A stretch of 64,000 nucleotides of DNA. Source: Pseudomonadales bacterium (lineage in GTDB: Bacteria > Pseudomonadota > Gammaproteobacteria > Pseudomonadales > IMCC2047). Each line of letters opens with the position of its first letter. The first letter of the stretch is position 1. The position numbers were made by a program, and so were the translations under genes. The stretch is from the NCBI GenBank assembly GCA_024234615.1, contig JACKNY010000001.1, forward strand, positions 376,501 through 440,500, in the 5' to 3' direction. Shown piece by piece: positions 30,127-38,413 of the stretch. The notes under the pieces were generated by a model. It ran no database searches. It had not been told where the DNA came from and was given only the letters and a program-made list of their open reading frames with translations.

Positions 30127-31152
30127 TTAGCCGTTATGCGCGTAGAGGTAGTAGCCTTCATCACTCACATGCCGAATCAGCCGCTCGTTCTGGCTCAAAT
30201 AATTTAAGTGTGCGCCACATTCGCCAATGGCAAGTGCCCATTCAAATTTATTAAGCTTACGCTTGAACATTACCGGGAGGAGATCGTTGCCTGACTTGGG
30301 TTTACGGCAAGCCCGTTCAAGGGAAAGACAGATTTCCTCGTGGTGATCGATGATGGTTTTGGCTCGGAAGTGTAATCCGGTAAAGGGTAGATTATGCGCT
30401 GGCAAAACAAGCGTTTGTTCAGGAATTTGATAGAAACCCTGAAGTGATACCAACCATTTTTCCAGTGGGTTAGCCTCTGGATCGTTTGGATAGATGCTGA
30501 CGTTAGACGTTATTTTTGGCAGTATTTGGTCGCCGGAAATCAGTAGATTAAGTTCTTCACAAAAAAGGCAGGCGTGTTCCGGAGAGTGGCCGCTACCGAC
30601 CACCACTCGCCAGTGGTACATGCCAATGCTCAGCTCATCGCCGTTTTTAATCGTTAAAAACTTGTTTGGTAGAGCAGTGGTCGGCCAGCTGAGGTTTAAC
30701 CATAATTCCGATCTCGCCGCCGCGGTATCTCGGTCCAAACCAAAGCGACTGTAAAAAAGCAATGTCTCGTCGACTGCCGTTTCCGAATTAGGCTGGTATA
30801 CTTTTGTCGCTAGCTGGTGTTCTCCCGCGCTCATATAAAGCGGAGCTTGCCAATAGTCGGTTAGCCAGCCAGCCTGACCGATGTGATCGGGGTGCATGTG
30901 GGTGGCGATAATACCTTTTACAGGCTTGCCCTTAAGTTCATTATGGAAGATCTGTTGCCAGGCCTGCTGAGTTTCTGCGGTGCCAAGGCCAGTATCGACG
31001 ATAAACCAGCCATCCTGGTCTTCTAGAAGATATAAATTGATGTGGTCTAACGAGCCCGGTAGCGGCATACGTAGCCACTTTATTCCGGGGGTAATTTCTA
31101 GGCAAACACCGGGTGGTGGCGCTTGGGAAAATGGGTATCGTATTTTTTTCAT
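30127..31152 (-). CDS. MBL-fold metallo-hydrolase
   Basis: 341 residues. Metallo-beta-lactamase fold with the metal motif THMHPDHIG (HxHxDH), a later histidine in GSGHSPEHACL, an aspartate in LLISGDQILP and the last histidine in VLPAHNLPF. The C-terminal about 80 residues form an extra helical region ending EGYYLYAHNG. No signal peptide, so cytoplasmic. The substrate cannot be named; many relatives are annotated as hydroxyacylglutathione-hydrolase-like. Convergent with epmA (9-base gap) and divergent from the MarR gene, near whose operator its promoter may lie, so it may belong to that regulon. Confidence 0.85.
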   Translation of the reverse strand: MKKIRYPFSQAPPPGVCLEITPGIKWLRMPLPGSLDHINLYLLEDQDGWFIVDTGLGTAETQQAWQQIFHNELKGKPVKGIIATHMHPDHIGQAGWLTDYWQAPLYMSAGEHQLATKVYQPNSETAVDETLLFYSRFGLDRDTAAARSELWLNLSWPTTALPNKFLTIKNGDELSIGMYHWRVVVGSGHSPEHACLFCEELNLLISGDQILPKITSNVSIYPNDPEANPLEKWLVSLQGFYQIPEQTLVLPAHNLPFTGLHFRAKTIIDHHEEICLSLERACRKPKSGNDLLPVMFKRKLNKFEWALAIGECGAHLNYLSQNERLIRHVSDEGYYLYAHNG

Positions 31153-31251
31153 AGGCTAATCATTTACCACGAGCCTTAATACTATAACGCAGAAGCTTAA
31201 CTAGAGTTCTGCTTATGTGCCGTATTGAATAGCATCATTTTCAACAATAAA

Positions 31252-31265
31252 GTCAATATATTGAC
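31252..31265. promoter_or_regulatory. Palindromic operator upstream of the marR gene
   Basis: GTCAATATATTGAC, a perfect palindrome of the form GTCAAT-N2-ATTGAC, 52 bases before the marR start. The same pattern recurs at 31762-31777. TTGACA at 31261-31266 overlaps its right arm and could be the -35 box, with TAAAGT at 31283-31288 as a weak -10. Best explained as the site at which the MarR protein represses itself and perhaps the divergent MBL gene; the protein-site link is inference. Confidence 0.7.
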
Positions 31266-31316
31266 ATAAATAAGATTAAGTGTAAAGTTAATGTTAAACC
31301 CATCGCGAGGCAGGTT

Positions 31317-31775
31317 GTGAGCTCAGGAAATATTGAACTAGATGAAATCCATAGCCGTTTAATATTTCGGCTGTTTCAAACCTCAAATGTCATGCACCGT
31401 AGTGGTACACTGGCGCTGAATAGTGTTGGCGTGACCAGTCAGCAATGGTCCGTTCTCGGTGCGCTGTCTCGACCAAAGGTTGAGGAAGGTATGACGGTGA
31501 ATGATATGTGTCGTTATCTGATGGTGAGCAGACAAAATTTATCAATTATGCTAAATCGGTTGGAAGCGGCTGGCTATGTAATGCGGGCGCAGGATAAACA
31601 GGATCAACGTTCGAAGCGGATAATGTTAACAGTGAGCGGCCGCGAAGCGCTCAATGAAATTAACCGATTGATGCAGGTATTTTTTGAAAAAGTGATGAAG
31701 GGATTATCCCGGGATGATCAGATTTCCTGTGTGCATTACTTGACGCGCTTGCGGGATAATATGTCAATAGATTGA
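31317..31775 (+). CDS. MarR-family transcriptional regulator
   Basis: 152 residues. Winged-helix DNA-binding core: VTSQQWSVLGALSR, the recognition region MTVNDMCRYLMVSRQNLSIMLNRLE, and the wing AQDKQDQRSKRIMLTVSGREAL. GTG start after AGG. Repressors of this type usually sense small ligands such as aromatic acids or acyl-CoAs. It is followed by an acyl-CoA dehydrogenase and a thiolase, and identical-type palindromes lie in front of both this gene and the dehydrogenase gene, so it probably represses both; the ligand may be an acyl-CoA (inference). The second operator overlaps its own last codons. Confidence 0.9.
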   Translation: MSSGNIELDEIHSRLIFRLFQTSNVMHRSGTLALNSVGVTSQQWSVLGALSRPKVEEGMTVNDMCRYLMVSRQNLSIMLNRLEAAGYVMRAQDKQDQRSKRIMLTVSGREALNEINRLMQVFFEKVMKGLSRDDQISCVHYLTRLRDNMSID

Positions 31776-31777
31776 CA
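31762..31777. promoter_or_regulatory. Second operator, before the acyl-CoA dehydrogenase gene
   Basis: TGTCAATAGATTGACA, an inverted repeat TGTCAAT-AG-ATTGACA, same arms as the site at 31252-31265. It spans the stop codon of marR (31773-31775) and covers the -35 box of the promoter at 31772-31800, a position suited to repression. Confidence 0.75.
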
Positions 31778-31800
31778 TAAATCCAACTCTTTGCTATTTT
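31772..31800 (+). promoter_or_regulatory. Sigma-70 promoter of the acyl-CoA dehydrogenase gene
   Basis: TTGACA (31772-31777), 17-base spacer, TATTTT (31795-31800). A perfect -35 and a fair -10 at ideal spacing, about 84 bases before the ATG at 31884. The -35 is inside the MarR-type operator. Confidence 0.7.
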
Positions 31801-31883
31801 CTCCTTTTCTGTGGATAGACAAATTACCAGGTTACAACGAACTATTGTTAAGCTCGAAGAGTGACCCCTAGGAGATAAAACCC

Positions 31884-33668
31884 ATGACAACCTATTCTGC
31901 ACCCACTAAAGACATGCAATTTGTGATGAGCGAATTAGCCGGTTATAAAGATATGGCTCAGCTGCCTGGCTTCGAAGAAGCAACCGTTGATTTGCTAACG
32001 GTGGTTTTAGATGAAGCGGGTAAATTGGCGGAGGAGGTGTTAGCTCCGCTTAATCAGAAAGGCGATCAGGCAGGAGCGAAATTGCTTGATGGCAAGGTCG
32101 TGGCGACTGAGGGCTTTGATGCCGCTTATCAACAGTTTATCGAGGGTGGCTGGATGTCAATTAGTCAGTCTCCAGGCTATGGCGGGCAGGGGCTGCCACA
32201 CCTGTTGCTAACCGCTACCTCAGAAATGTGGAATGCCTCAAACTTAGCTTTTTCCCTGTGTCCGCTGTTAACCACTGGTGCCATCGAAGCCATTGAGGCT
32301 CATGCCAATGAGACGCTCAAGAGCCAATATTTGCCGAAGCTAATCAGCGGTGAATGGGCTGCTACTATGAATTTGACTGAACCGCAGGCCGGAACAGATC
32401 TTGCCGCAGTGCGTTCCAAAGCGGTTCCAAATGGCGACCATTACCTAGTCAGCGGTCAAAAAATATTTATTACCTGGGGCGATCATGAGCTGACCGAGAA
32501 TATTGCACATTTGGTGTTAGCACGTTTACCTGATGCGCCTGAAGGGGTTAGGGGTATTTCGTTATTCTTGGTGCCCAAATTTTTAATTAATGCCGATGGT
32601 AGTTTAGGTGCGCGTAACGATCTGCGTGCAGTCTCGTTGGAACACAAGATGGGGATTCATGGCAGTCCTACCTGCGTCATGAGCTATGGCGACGAGGGAG
32701 GTGCAATTGGGTATTTAGTGGGTGAAGAGAACAAAGGACTGACGGGCATGTTCACGATGATGAATCACGCGCGCTTGGGTGTTGGGACTCAGGGTGTCGC
32801 TATTGCCGATCGCGCCTATCAGCAGGCGGTTGCATATGCCCGTGATCGTCTCCAGGGAGAGGCTCCGGGCATTAAAGGCAGAGCGGCAATTATTCATCAT
32901 GCCGATGTCAGGCGTATGCTAATGACTATGCGAGCCCTGACCGAAGCGGCGCGGGCGGTGAACTATGTAAGTTCGGCGACTATGGATTTTGCACATCGCG
33001 CTGAAACTGAAGAACAGCGCCAAGGCTATCAGGCAAGAATTGACCTACTTACTCCGATCGCCAAAGGCTGGTGTACCGAAGTGGCGCAGGAGGTGACTTC
33101 ACTGGGCGTTCAGATACACGGCGGTATGGGATTTATTGAGGAAACTGGCTGTGCGCAATATATGCGCGATGCTCGAATTACTACTATTTATGAAGGCACC
33201 ACAGGCATTCAGGCACTGGATCTGGTTGGCAGAAAAATTTTACGCGACGGAGGTCAGGCGCTGATGGCGTTATTATCTGAAATGGAAGCGTTTGATGCCG
33301 AGATTGAGCAGGCTGGGGATCAGTTAAGCGCCATTAGAAATAGTTTTAGCGAAGGTAAGGCAGCGTTAGTGAGTGCTTCGCAATGGCTGCGTGAGCATGC
33401 AATGGACAACCCACATACGCCTGGCGCTATTTCCTTCGACTATTTAATGCTGATGGGTACTGTTGTTGGTGGCTGGCAGATGGCGCGGGCGGCGATCGTA
33501 GCAAGCAAAGCATTGGCAAGCGGTGAGGGCGATCAGGACTTCTATCGGAGTAAGCTCGCAATTGCAGGATTTTATGCCGCTCACATTATGCCGCGTTCGA
33601 AAACTTATCTGGCTGGCGTATTGGCTGGAGAGCAAGAGATTATGGGGTTGGATGCGGATTTGATGTAG
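31884..33668 (+). CDS. Acyl-CoA dehydrogenase, large (about 600-residue) type
   Basis: FAD enzyme introducing the 2,3 double bond in acyl-CoA, first step of beta-oxidation. 594 residues, longer than the usual 380, with the N-terminal and C-terminal extensions of the FadE5/DmdC-like group. Motifs: MNLTEPQAGTDLAAVRSKA (FAD/substrate loop), VSGQKIFITWGDHE, and the catalytic-base region MRDARITTIYEGTTGIQALDL with its glutamate. The C-terminal region (about 470-594) is helical. Relatives act on fatty acyl-CoA or on 3-methylmercaptopropionyl-CoA (DMSP catabolism); the substrate is not decidable here. The thiolase gene follows after 34 bases, so the two share an operon under the MarR operator. Confidence 0.92.
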   Translation: MTTYSAPTKDMQFVMSELAGYKDMAQLPGFEEATVDLLTVVLDEAGKLAEEVLAPLNQKGDQAGAKLLDGKVVATEGFDAAYQQFIEGGWMSISQSPGYGGQGLPHLLLTATSEMWNASNLAFSLCPLLTTGAIEAIEAHANETLKSQYLPKLISGEWAATMNLTEPQAGTDLAAVRSKAVPNGDHYLVSGQKIFITWGDHELTENIAHLVLARLPDAPEGVRGISLFLVPKFLINADGSLGARNDLRAVSLEHKMGIHGSPTCVMSYGDEGGAIGYLVGEENKGLTGMFTMMNHARLGVGTQGVAIADRAYQQAVAYARDRLQGEAPGIKGRAAIIHHADVRRMLMTMRALTEAARAVNYVSSATMDFAHRAETEEQRQGYQARIDLLTPIAKGWCTEVAQEVTSLGVQIHGGMGFIEETGCAQYMRDARITTIYEGTTGIQALDLVGRKILRDGGQALMALLSEMEAFDAEIEQAGDQLSAIRNSFSEGKAALVSASQWLREHAMDNPHTPGAISFDYLMLMGTVVGGWQMARAAIVASKALASGEGDQDFYRSKLAIAGFYAAHIMPRSKTYLAGVLAGEQEIMGLDADLM

Positions 33669-33702
33669 TCCTTCGCTCGGAAATTAATGCTGGAGTAACA
33701 AA

Positions 33703-34881
33703 ATGAATGAAGTAGTTGTGTTGAGTGCGGTAAGAACAGCTGTAGGAGATTTTGGTGGCAGTTTAAAAAATCATTCTCCAGGCGATATGGCGGCAGCGGT
33801 AACCCGTGAAGCGATAGTCCGGGCAAAGGTCTCATGTGATGACATAGGCCATTCTGTATTCGGCAGCGTCATCGGTACCGAACCGCAGGATATTTACCTG
33901 GCTCGGGTAGCGGCAATCAATGGCGGATTACCCCATACTGTACCAGCAGTCACAGTGAACCGCCTGTGTGGCAGTGGCCTACAGGCCATAGTCACCGCTG
34001 CGCAACAAATAGAATTAGGTAAATGTGAAGCTGCCGTGGCGGGTGGTGCTGAGTCGATGAGTCGCGCACCCTATGTTGCCACCGGCGCGCGTTTCGGTAA
34101 CCGCATGGGTGACGGCAAGCTGATCGATATGATGTTGTCCGCCTTGCATTGTCCGTTTGAAAAAGTCCACATGGGCATGACGGCTGAAGCCATTGCTGAA
34201 AAATGGGGAATTTCCCGCGAACAACAGGATGAGCTGGCAGTACAAAGTCATCATCGAGCGCAAAGGGCGATTGAGGAAGGACGTTTTAAAGAGCAGATTT
34301 TACCGATCGAACTGAAGTCTCGCAAAGGCGTCACTCTGTTCGAGCAGGACGAGCATGTGCGCTTCGATATCCGGTTAGAGGATATGGCTGGACTGAGGCC
34401 AGCATTCAAAGAGAATGGCACGGTAACAGCTGGCAACGCTTCCGGAATTAATGATGCCGCTGCCGCCTTGGTGTTGATGAATCGAGCAGAAGCTGAGCGA
34501 AAAGGATTGCAGCCTATGGCGCGTTTGGCGGGCTATAGCTATGCGGGTGTCGAGCCGCTCTATATGGGTATTGGGCCAGTTCCTGCAGTGCGTAGCCTAT
34601 TGGCCGATGCCGGTTTGGGTGTGAATGATATTGATGTCTGGGAAGTCAACGAAGCCTTCGCGGCGCAAGCTATCGCGGTGGCTCGTGATTTAGAAATTAC
34701 AGCAGAAAAGCTCAATCCAAATGGCAGCGGGATTGGTATAGGTCATCCCATAGGGGCAACCGGGGCGCTGATTACGGTAAAAGCGCTCTATGAATTGCAA
34801 AGAGTCGCTGGTCGTTATGCCGTGGTGACTATGTGTATTGGCGGCGGCCAGGGAATCGCTGCCTTATTCGAAAGAATTTAA
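33703..34881 (+). CDS. Acetyl-CoA C-acyltransferase (thiolase)
   Basis: 392-residue thiolase: thiolytic cleavage of 3-ketoacyl-CoA or, in reverse, acetoacetyl-CoA formation. Acyl-enzyme cysteine in NRLCGSGLQAIV (about residue 90), substrate histidine in GIGHPIGATGALI (about 350) and second cysteine in CIGGGQGIA (about 380). Similar to AtoB/BktB/PhaA types; chain-length preference cannot be told. Together with the upstream dehydrogenase it supplies two of the four beta-oxidation steps; the hydratase/3-hydroxyacyl-CoA dehydrogenase is not in the window. A strong terminator follows. Confidence 0.94.
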   Translation: MNEVVVLSAVRTAVGDFGGSLKNHSPGDMAAAVTREAIVRAKVSCDDIGHSVFGSVIGTEPQDIYLARVAAINGGLPHTVPAVTVNRLCGSGLQAIVTAAQQIELGKCEAAVAGGAESMSRAPYVATGARFGNRMGDGKLIDMMLSALHCPFEKVHMGMTAEAIAEKWGISREQQDELAVQSHHRAQRAIEEGRFKEQILPIELKSRKGVTLFEQDEHVRFDIRLEDMAGLRPAFKENGTVTAGNASGINDAAAALVLMNRAEAERKGLQPMARLAGYSYAGVEPLYMGIGPVPAVRSLLADAGLGVNDIDVWEVNEAFAAQAIAVARDLEITAEKLNPNGSGIGIGHPIGATGALITVKALYELQRVAGRYAVVTMCIGGGQGIAALFERI

Positions 34882-34904
34882 TCGCTTGCCTGAAATTTGC
34901 AGAA

Positions 34905-34928
34905 AGGCCCTTTTTAGGGTCTTTTTTT
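34905..34928 (+). terminator. Rho-independent terminator after the thiolase gene
   Basis: AGGCCCT (34905-34911), TTTT loop, AGGGTCT (34916-34922; one G-U), then a T-run to 34928. Ends the dehydrogenase-thiolase operon and lies just before the convergent psd gene. Confidence 0.85.
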
Positions 34929-34955
34929 GCAATTAATCATTTATTCACAAATGTC

Positions 34956-35813
34956 CTAGTCATCAAGCTTGCCTAGTGTTTCACCCAGTGCGACAGTCTG
35001 ATCCGCCTGCAATTTCTCATCCCAGGAAATCATATCTTTCCCGAACAATAGAATGGCGGTAGAGCCCAGCTTGAATTGGCCCATCTCGTCACCCTTGTTC
35101 AGCTCGATTCTTTCCCCGTAATAAGTTTCATGCAGCTGTCTTTTTGGCGGTGTTACTAAGCCTGCCCAAACAGTTTCAATGCTGGCGACGATCATTGCGC
35201 CGACCATGATCACCGCCATGGGGCCATGTGCTGTTTCAAATAAAGCCACCATGCGTTCATTGCGGGCAAACAAACGGGGAATTTGACTGGTTGTGAGGGG
35301 GCTGACGGAAAACAGTCGCCCCGGAATATATATCATCTGTTTCAGCTCGCCGCTCAGCGGCATATGCACACGATGATAATCCTTTGGGGAGAGATATATG
35401 GTGGCAAATTTACCTTTCTCAAATAGCTGGGCCAGTTCCTCTGATCCACCCAGCAATTCGCGGGTAGAGAAGTGGTGGCCTTTAGCTTGAAAAATTCTGC
35501 CATTTTCAATATCGCCCAACTGGCTAATAGCGCCGTCGGCCGGACAGGCTATCTCGTTTTCATGTTTTGGGAAGTCACGCGCATCTGGTTTTAGAGCACG
35601 AGTAAAAAAATCATTAAAGCAGGTATAGGCCTCAGGGTTGGGTTCTGCCGCTTCAGTCATGTTGACTTGGTAGGTGCTGATAAATTGCTTAATGAGCCGG
35701 TTCTTAAACCAGGGCCAGCGGCAATCGGCGAGATAACCGATTAGGCGTGATAGCCAATGATGCGGCAGTAAAAATTGAGCAAGAATAAAGAAAAATTCTT
35801 TGATAACTGACAA
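34956..35813 (-). CDS. psd: Phosphatidylserine decarboxylase proenzyme
   Basis: Inner-membrane enzyme making phosphatidylethanolamine from phosphatidylserine. 285 residues. The self-cleavage site LGST (FKLGSTAILLF) that creates the pyruvoyl group lies near the C-terminus; other motifs are CPADGAISQLGDI and LSPKDYHRVHMP with the catalytic histidine. The start is probably TTG at 35813 (reads MSVIKEFF) with only a weak ribosome binding site. It follows the rhodanese gene on the same strand after 42 bases, the same order as in Pseudomonas. Confidence 0.95.
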   Translation of the reverse strand: MSVIKEFFFILAQFLLPHHWLSRLIGYLADCRWPWFKNRLIKQFISTYQVNMTEAAEPNPEAYTCFNDFFTRALKPDARDFPKHENEIACPADGAISQLGDIENGRIFQAKGHHFSTRELLGGSEELAQLFEKGKFATIYLSPKDYHRVHMPLSGELKQMIYIPGRLFSVSPLTTSQIPRLFARNERMVALFETAHGPMAVIMVGAMIVASIETVWAGLVTPPKRQLHETYYGERIELNKGDEMGQFKLGSTAILLFGKDMISWDEKLQADQTVALGETLGKLDD

Positions 35814-35855
35814 GGTGATTACCTAAGTAAGTGGTTCATTAACGAGAAAAGCAAA

Positions 35856-36680
35856 CTACTTTTCAATGGGCGCATTCGGATCATTTCCCCACTCTGACCA
35901 AGAGCCGGGGTAGGCTTTGATTTTCGGGAATCCTAGGGCCTTACCTAAAAGATAGGTAAAACCAGAACGGTGGTGAGTTTGACAGTGGGTGACGATTTCC
36001 TTGTCGGAGGTAATGCCGAGATTGCTCAGCTCGGTGCGAATGCTTTCCAGATCGCGGAGTCGCAAGGCACGGTTTTTATCCATGGCATCGGTCCACTCAT
36101 AATTGGCGGCTCCGGGGATATGTCCAGCGCGCGCGGACCCCGATTTCTCGCCGCTGTATTCCAGTGGGCCGCGAGCATCCCAAATGATAAAATCTGCAGC
36201 GTCCAACCTAGACCGAATATAATTCATGTCCGCTATGGGCGATTGTTTTAGGCTGATATTAAGAGCGCGGGAGCGCGGTTGATTGTTACCCGCTTCCGTT
36301 GCCAGCCCAGAATCTTTCCAGGCATGAATACCACCGTTTAAGTAGGAATAATTTTGGTGGCCGATCACGTCCAATGTCCAAATCAAACGCCCGGCCCAGC
36401 CGCCGCCCTCATCGTCATACGCCACAACATGGGTTTCTGGCGCTAAGCCAAGATAGCCGAAGGTTTTGCTGAGCTGTCCGATTTCAGGTAGTTTGCCGGG
36501 TACCGGTGGCGTACCGGCGAGCAACGCTTGGTAAGGTAAAAATACGGCACCGGGCACATGGGCTTGCAGGTAATCCGCTTCTTTGCCAAGATCAACGATC
36601 AATAAATTGTCGTCATCGAGGTGAGTCTGAAGGGTTTCGGGTTCGATAATCAAACCCAGAGCATCTTGATTGCCTGTCAT
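35856..36680 (-). CDS. Thiosulfate sulfurtransferase (tandem rhodanese)
   Basis: Transfers sulfane sulfur to cyanide or thiols. Two rhodanese domains: an inactive N-terminal one (about 10-130) and a catalytic C-terminal one with the loop HCQTHHRSG (cysteine plus four residues then Arg), identical in type to RhdA of Azotobacter. 274 residues from the ATG at 36680 (MTGNQDALGLIIEPETL). The frame is open further to 36818, but that would overlap the divergent sfsA and add non-homologous residues. Adjacent to psd, probably one transcript. Confidence 0.92.
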   Translation of the reverse strand: MTGNQDALGLIIEPETLQTHLDDDNLLIVDLGKEADYLQAHVPGAVFLPYQALLAGTPPVPGKLPEIGQLSKTFGYLGLAPETHVVAYDDEGGGWAGRLIWTLDVIGHQNYSYLNGGIHAWKDSGLATEAGNNQPRSRALNISLKQSPIADMNYIRSRLDAADFIIWDARGPLEYSGEKSGSARAGHIPGAANYEWTDAMDKNRALRLRDLESIRTELSNLGITSDKEIVTHCQTHHRSGFTYLLGKALGFPKIKAYPGSWSEWGNDPNAPIEK

Positions 36681-36777
36681 AACACTGTCCCAGCGGGTAT
36701 CGTTACTTATAAGAATAGTATTGTAAAGTATGCCCACAGGGCTGTCAGCTGAACGACTGAGAATAGGGAGTGGTAAA

Positions 36778-37491
36778 TTGCAATTTGCGTCACCTTTGAT
36801 CGAAGCGAAGTTAATCAACCGCTATAAGCGCTTTCTCGCGGACGTGGAATTGTCTGACGGCAGCCAGCTAACAGTGCATTGCCCCAATACCGGTAGTATG
36901 AAAAATTGCGCCGAGCCTGGCAGCCGAGTGTGGTTGTCTGATTCGAACGACCCCAAACGAAAATACCGTTATAGCTGGCAGTTAGTGGAAACTGCGCCGG
37001 GGCATATTGCCTGCATCCATTCTGCGTTGGCGAATAAACTGGTAAAAGAAGCCCTCGTTGAACATAGGGTTCCTGAGTTGGCCGACTATGATGAAATAAA
37101 AACAGAGGTTAGATATGGTCAGGAAAAAAGCCGTATCGATTTGTTATTAGAAAAGTCGGAGCAACAATGTTTCGTAGAAATTAAAAGCGTTACCTTGGCT
37201 GTGGGTGAAGGGTTGGGGTTATTTCCCGATGCGGTTAGTGCGCGGGGAACTAAGCACTTACGTGAATTAATGCAGACTAAAAAAGATGGGGCGAGAGCAG
37301 TACTGTTTTTCTGTGTACAGCATACGGGCATCACTGGGGTTGCACCTGCAGATGAAATCGATTCGCTCTATAGTGAAACATTAAGAGAAGCCGTAACGTC
37401 AGGAGTTGAGGTGTTGGTTTATGGTACAAATATTTCTCCTTTGGGTGTTGAGCTTGCAGAAAGATTGATTTTTGATAGTTCTTATCGCTAA
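36778..37491 (+). CDS. sfsA: Sugar fermentation stimulation protein SfsA
   Basis: 237 residues. SfsA family, a putative nuclease-like/DNA-binding protein first linked to maltose metabolism in E. coli; its molecular role is unsettled. Recognised by FASPLIEAKLINRYKRFLADV, TVHCPNTGSMKNC and the nuclease-like ESK core around RIDLLLE and CFVEIKSVTL. Start set at TTG 36778 (reading MQFASPLIEA), with GGGAG 7 bases upstream, instead of the ATG at 36730. Its last 4 bases overlap the convergent MarR gene. Confidence 0.93.
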   Translation: MQFASPLIEAKLINRYKRFLADVELSDGSQLTVHCPNTGSMKNCAEPGSRVWLSDSNDPKRKYRYSWQLVETAPGHIACIHSALANKLVKEALVEHRVPELADYDEIKTEVRYGQEKSRIDLLLEKSEQQCFVEIKSVTLAVGEGLGLFPDAVSARGTKHLRELMQTKKDGARAVLFFCVQHTGITGVAPADEIDSLYSETLREAVTSGVEVLVYGTNISPLGVELAERLIFDSSYR

Positions 37492-38060
37492 GCAGTCATT
37501 ACTTCTTCATGTTCTCGACAAATAAGTTGTACCTCATCTACGGACAGTGGTTGCTTGACTAGGTCACAATAAAAATCCTTATCTTTAGTTTTCCGGTTGT
37601 GCCGACATGAATGGCAAACACCAAAGGTTTTCATGCCATTGGCAGACAAAATACTGCTCAGCAGCTGATTCAGAGAGATTATAATTGTCTCTTGAGTTGC
37701 CTCAGGTAAGGCCTCGCAAGCCCTCACAAATTTTGGTGTGGGGATTATTTCGTTGACTAAACGTCGACCTTTGGGGGACAGGCTTAAGTGGGTAGTTCGC
37801 TTATCTTTTTCGTCGGAAACCTTAACCAACAACGCTTTATTTTCCAGCACCTTCAGGGTTTGAGAAACCGTACCTTTGGTTTGTCCCAAATATTCCGTCA
37901 CCGCCATTGGCGTATCTGAATATTGGTTACAGATTGACAAATAATGCAGCACCTCCAGTTGCACGGGCAATAGCCCATGTTCGGCACCTTTTTGACGTGC
38001 GTCAACTCTGAGCAGTTCGCTTAAACGTTCAACATAGTCGTAGATTTGATTTGTTTTCAT
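37488..38060 (-). CDS. MarR-family regulator with C-terminal four-cysteine segment
   Basis: 190 residues. Winged helix (about 30-105): LLPVQLEVLHYLSICNQ, TEYLGQTKGTVSQTLKVLENK, and wing SDEKDKRTTHLSLSPKGRR. Unlike ordinary MarR proteins it has a C-terminal tail with C149, C152, C165 and C181 (CHSCRH, then FYCDL and LICREH), a plausible zinc or iron-sulfur site that could make it redox- or metal-responsive; that is inference. It is divergent from a thioredoxin-fold gene. The shared intergenic region has back-to-back promoters and a perfect palindrome at 38125-38139, with a half-site over its own -10. Confidence 0.88.
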   Translation of the reverse strand: MKTNQIYDYVERLSELLRVDARQKGAEHGLLPVQLEVLHYLSICNQYSDTPMAVTEYLGQTKGTVSQTLKVLENKALLVKVSDEKDKRTTHLSLSPKGRRLVNEIIPTPKFVRACEALPEATQETIIISLNQLLSSILSANGMKTFGVCHSCRHNRKTKDKDFYCDLVKQPLSVDEVQLICREHEEVMTA

Positions 38061-38066
38061 GCCAAT

Positions 38067-38117
38067 ATAGTATCGACTAAAAACTAACTTGACAACCTTT
38101 AGGTATTGAGATATTTT
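38067..38117. promoter_or_regulatory. Back-to-back promoters of the marR and redoxin genes
   Basis: Rightward: TTGACA (38089-38094), 17-base spacer, TATTTT (38112-38117). Leftward: TTGTCA (38095-38090), 17-base spacer, TACTAT (38072-38067). The two -35 boxes are read from the same bases on opposite strands, so the promoters exclude or couple each other. AGTATCGA (38069-38076), a half-site of the downstream palindrome, covers the leftward -10. Confidence 0.72.
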
Positions 38118-38124
38118 TCATTTG

Positions 38125-38139
38125 GTATCGAATCGATAC
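38125..38139. promoter_or_regulatory. Perfect palindrome GTATCGA-A-TCGATAC (probable MarR operator)
   Basis: 15 bases, symmetric around 38132, just downstream of the rightward -10, i.e. at the expected transcription start. Placement fits repression of the redoxin gene by the divergent MarR; a matching half-site at 38069-38076 fits autoregulation. Assignment to this regulator is inference. Confidence 0.7.
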
Positions 38140-38164
38140 TAAAATTTATGACGAGGAGACTGTA

Positions 38165-38413
38165 ATGAAAAAAGCTATTTTTTACCATGCTGGTTGTCCT
38201 ATCTGTGTCAGTGCAGAGCAACAGGTACTCGCGGCGTTGGACAGTAAGCACTGCGATATTAAGGTGGTTCATTTGGGCCAGGACCAGAATCAAATTGCGG
38301 TAGCCGAACAGGCGGGCGTAAAATCCGTTCCTGCCTTGGTGCTTGAGGGAAACGTCTTTCATATTAATTTTGGCGCGTCACTTGAGGATTTAAAGGGGGT
38401 GTCTGATGTTTAA
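38165..38413 (+). CDS. Small thioredoxin/glutaredoxin-fold protein (CPIC)
   Basis: 82 residues, cytoplasmic, one thioredoxin-fold domain. The active-site motif CPIC lies at residues 11-14 (YHAGCPICVSAEQQV), and the cis-proline in VKSVPALVLEG. The size and CPxC motif resemble glutaredoxin/NrdH-like proteins, but the partner is unknown. GAGGAG precedes the ATG. The next gene starts within its last codons (8-base overlap), so the two are co-translated. Regulated by the Cys-MarR palindrome in front of it (inference). Confidence 0.82.
   Translation: MKKAIFYHAGCPICVSAEQQVLAALDSKHCDIKVVHLGQDQNQIAVAEQAGVKSVPALVLEGNVFHINFGASLEDLKGVSDV

Noticed and set aside
36730..36777. ATG at 36730 as sfsA start
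   Set aside because: The 16 added residues do not fit the family, and TTG 36778 has GGGAG at ideal spacing.
36681..36818. Longer rhodanese start at 36818
   Set aside because: Would overlap divergent sfsA and adds sequence unlike rhodaneses; ATG 36680 fits.
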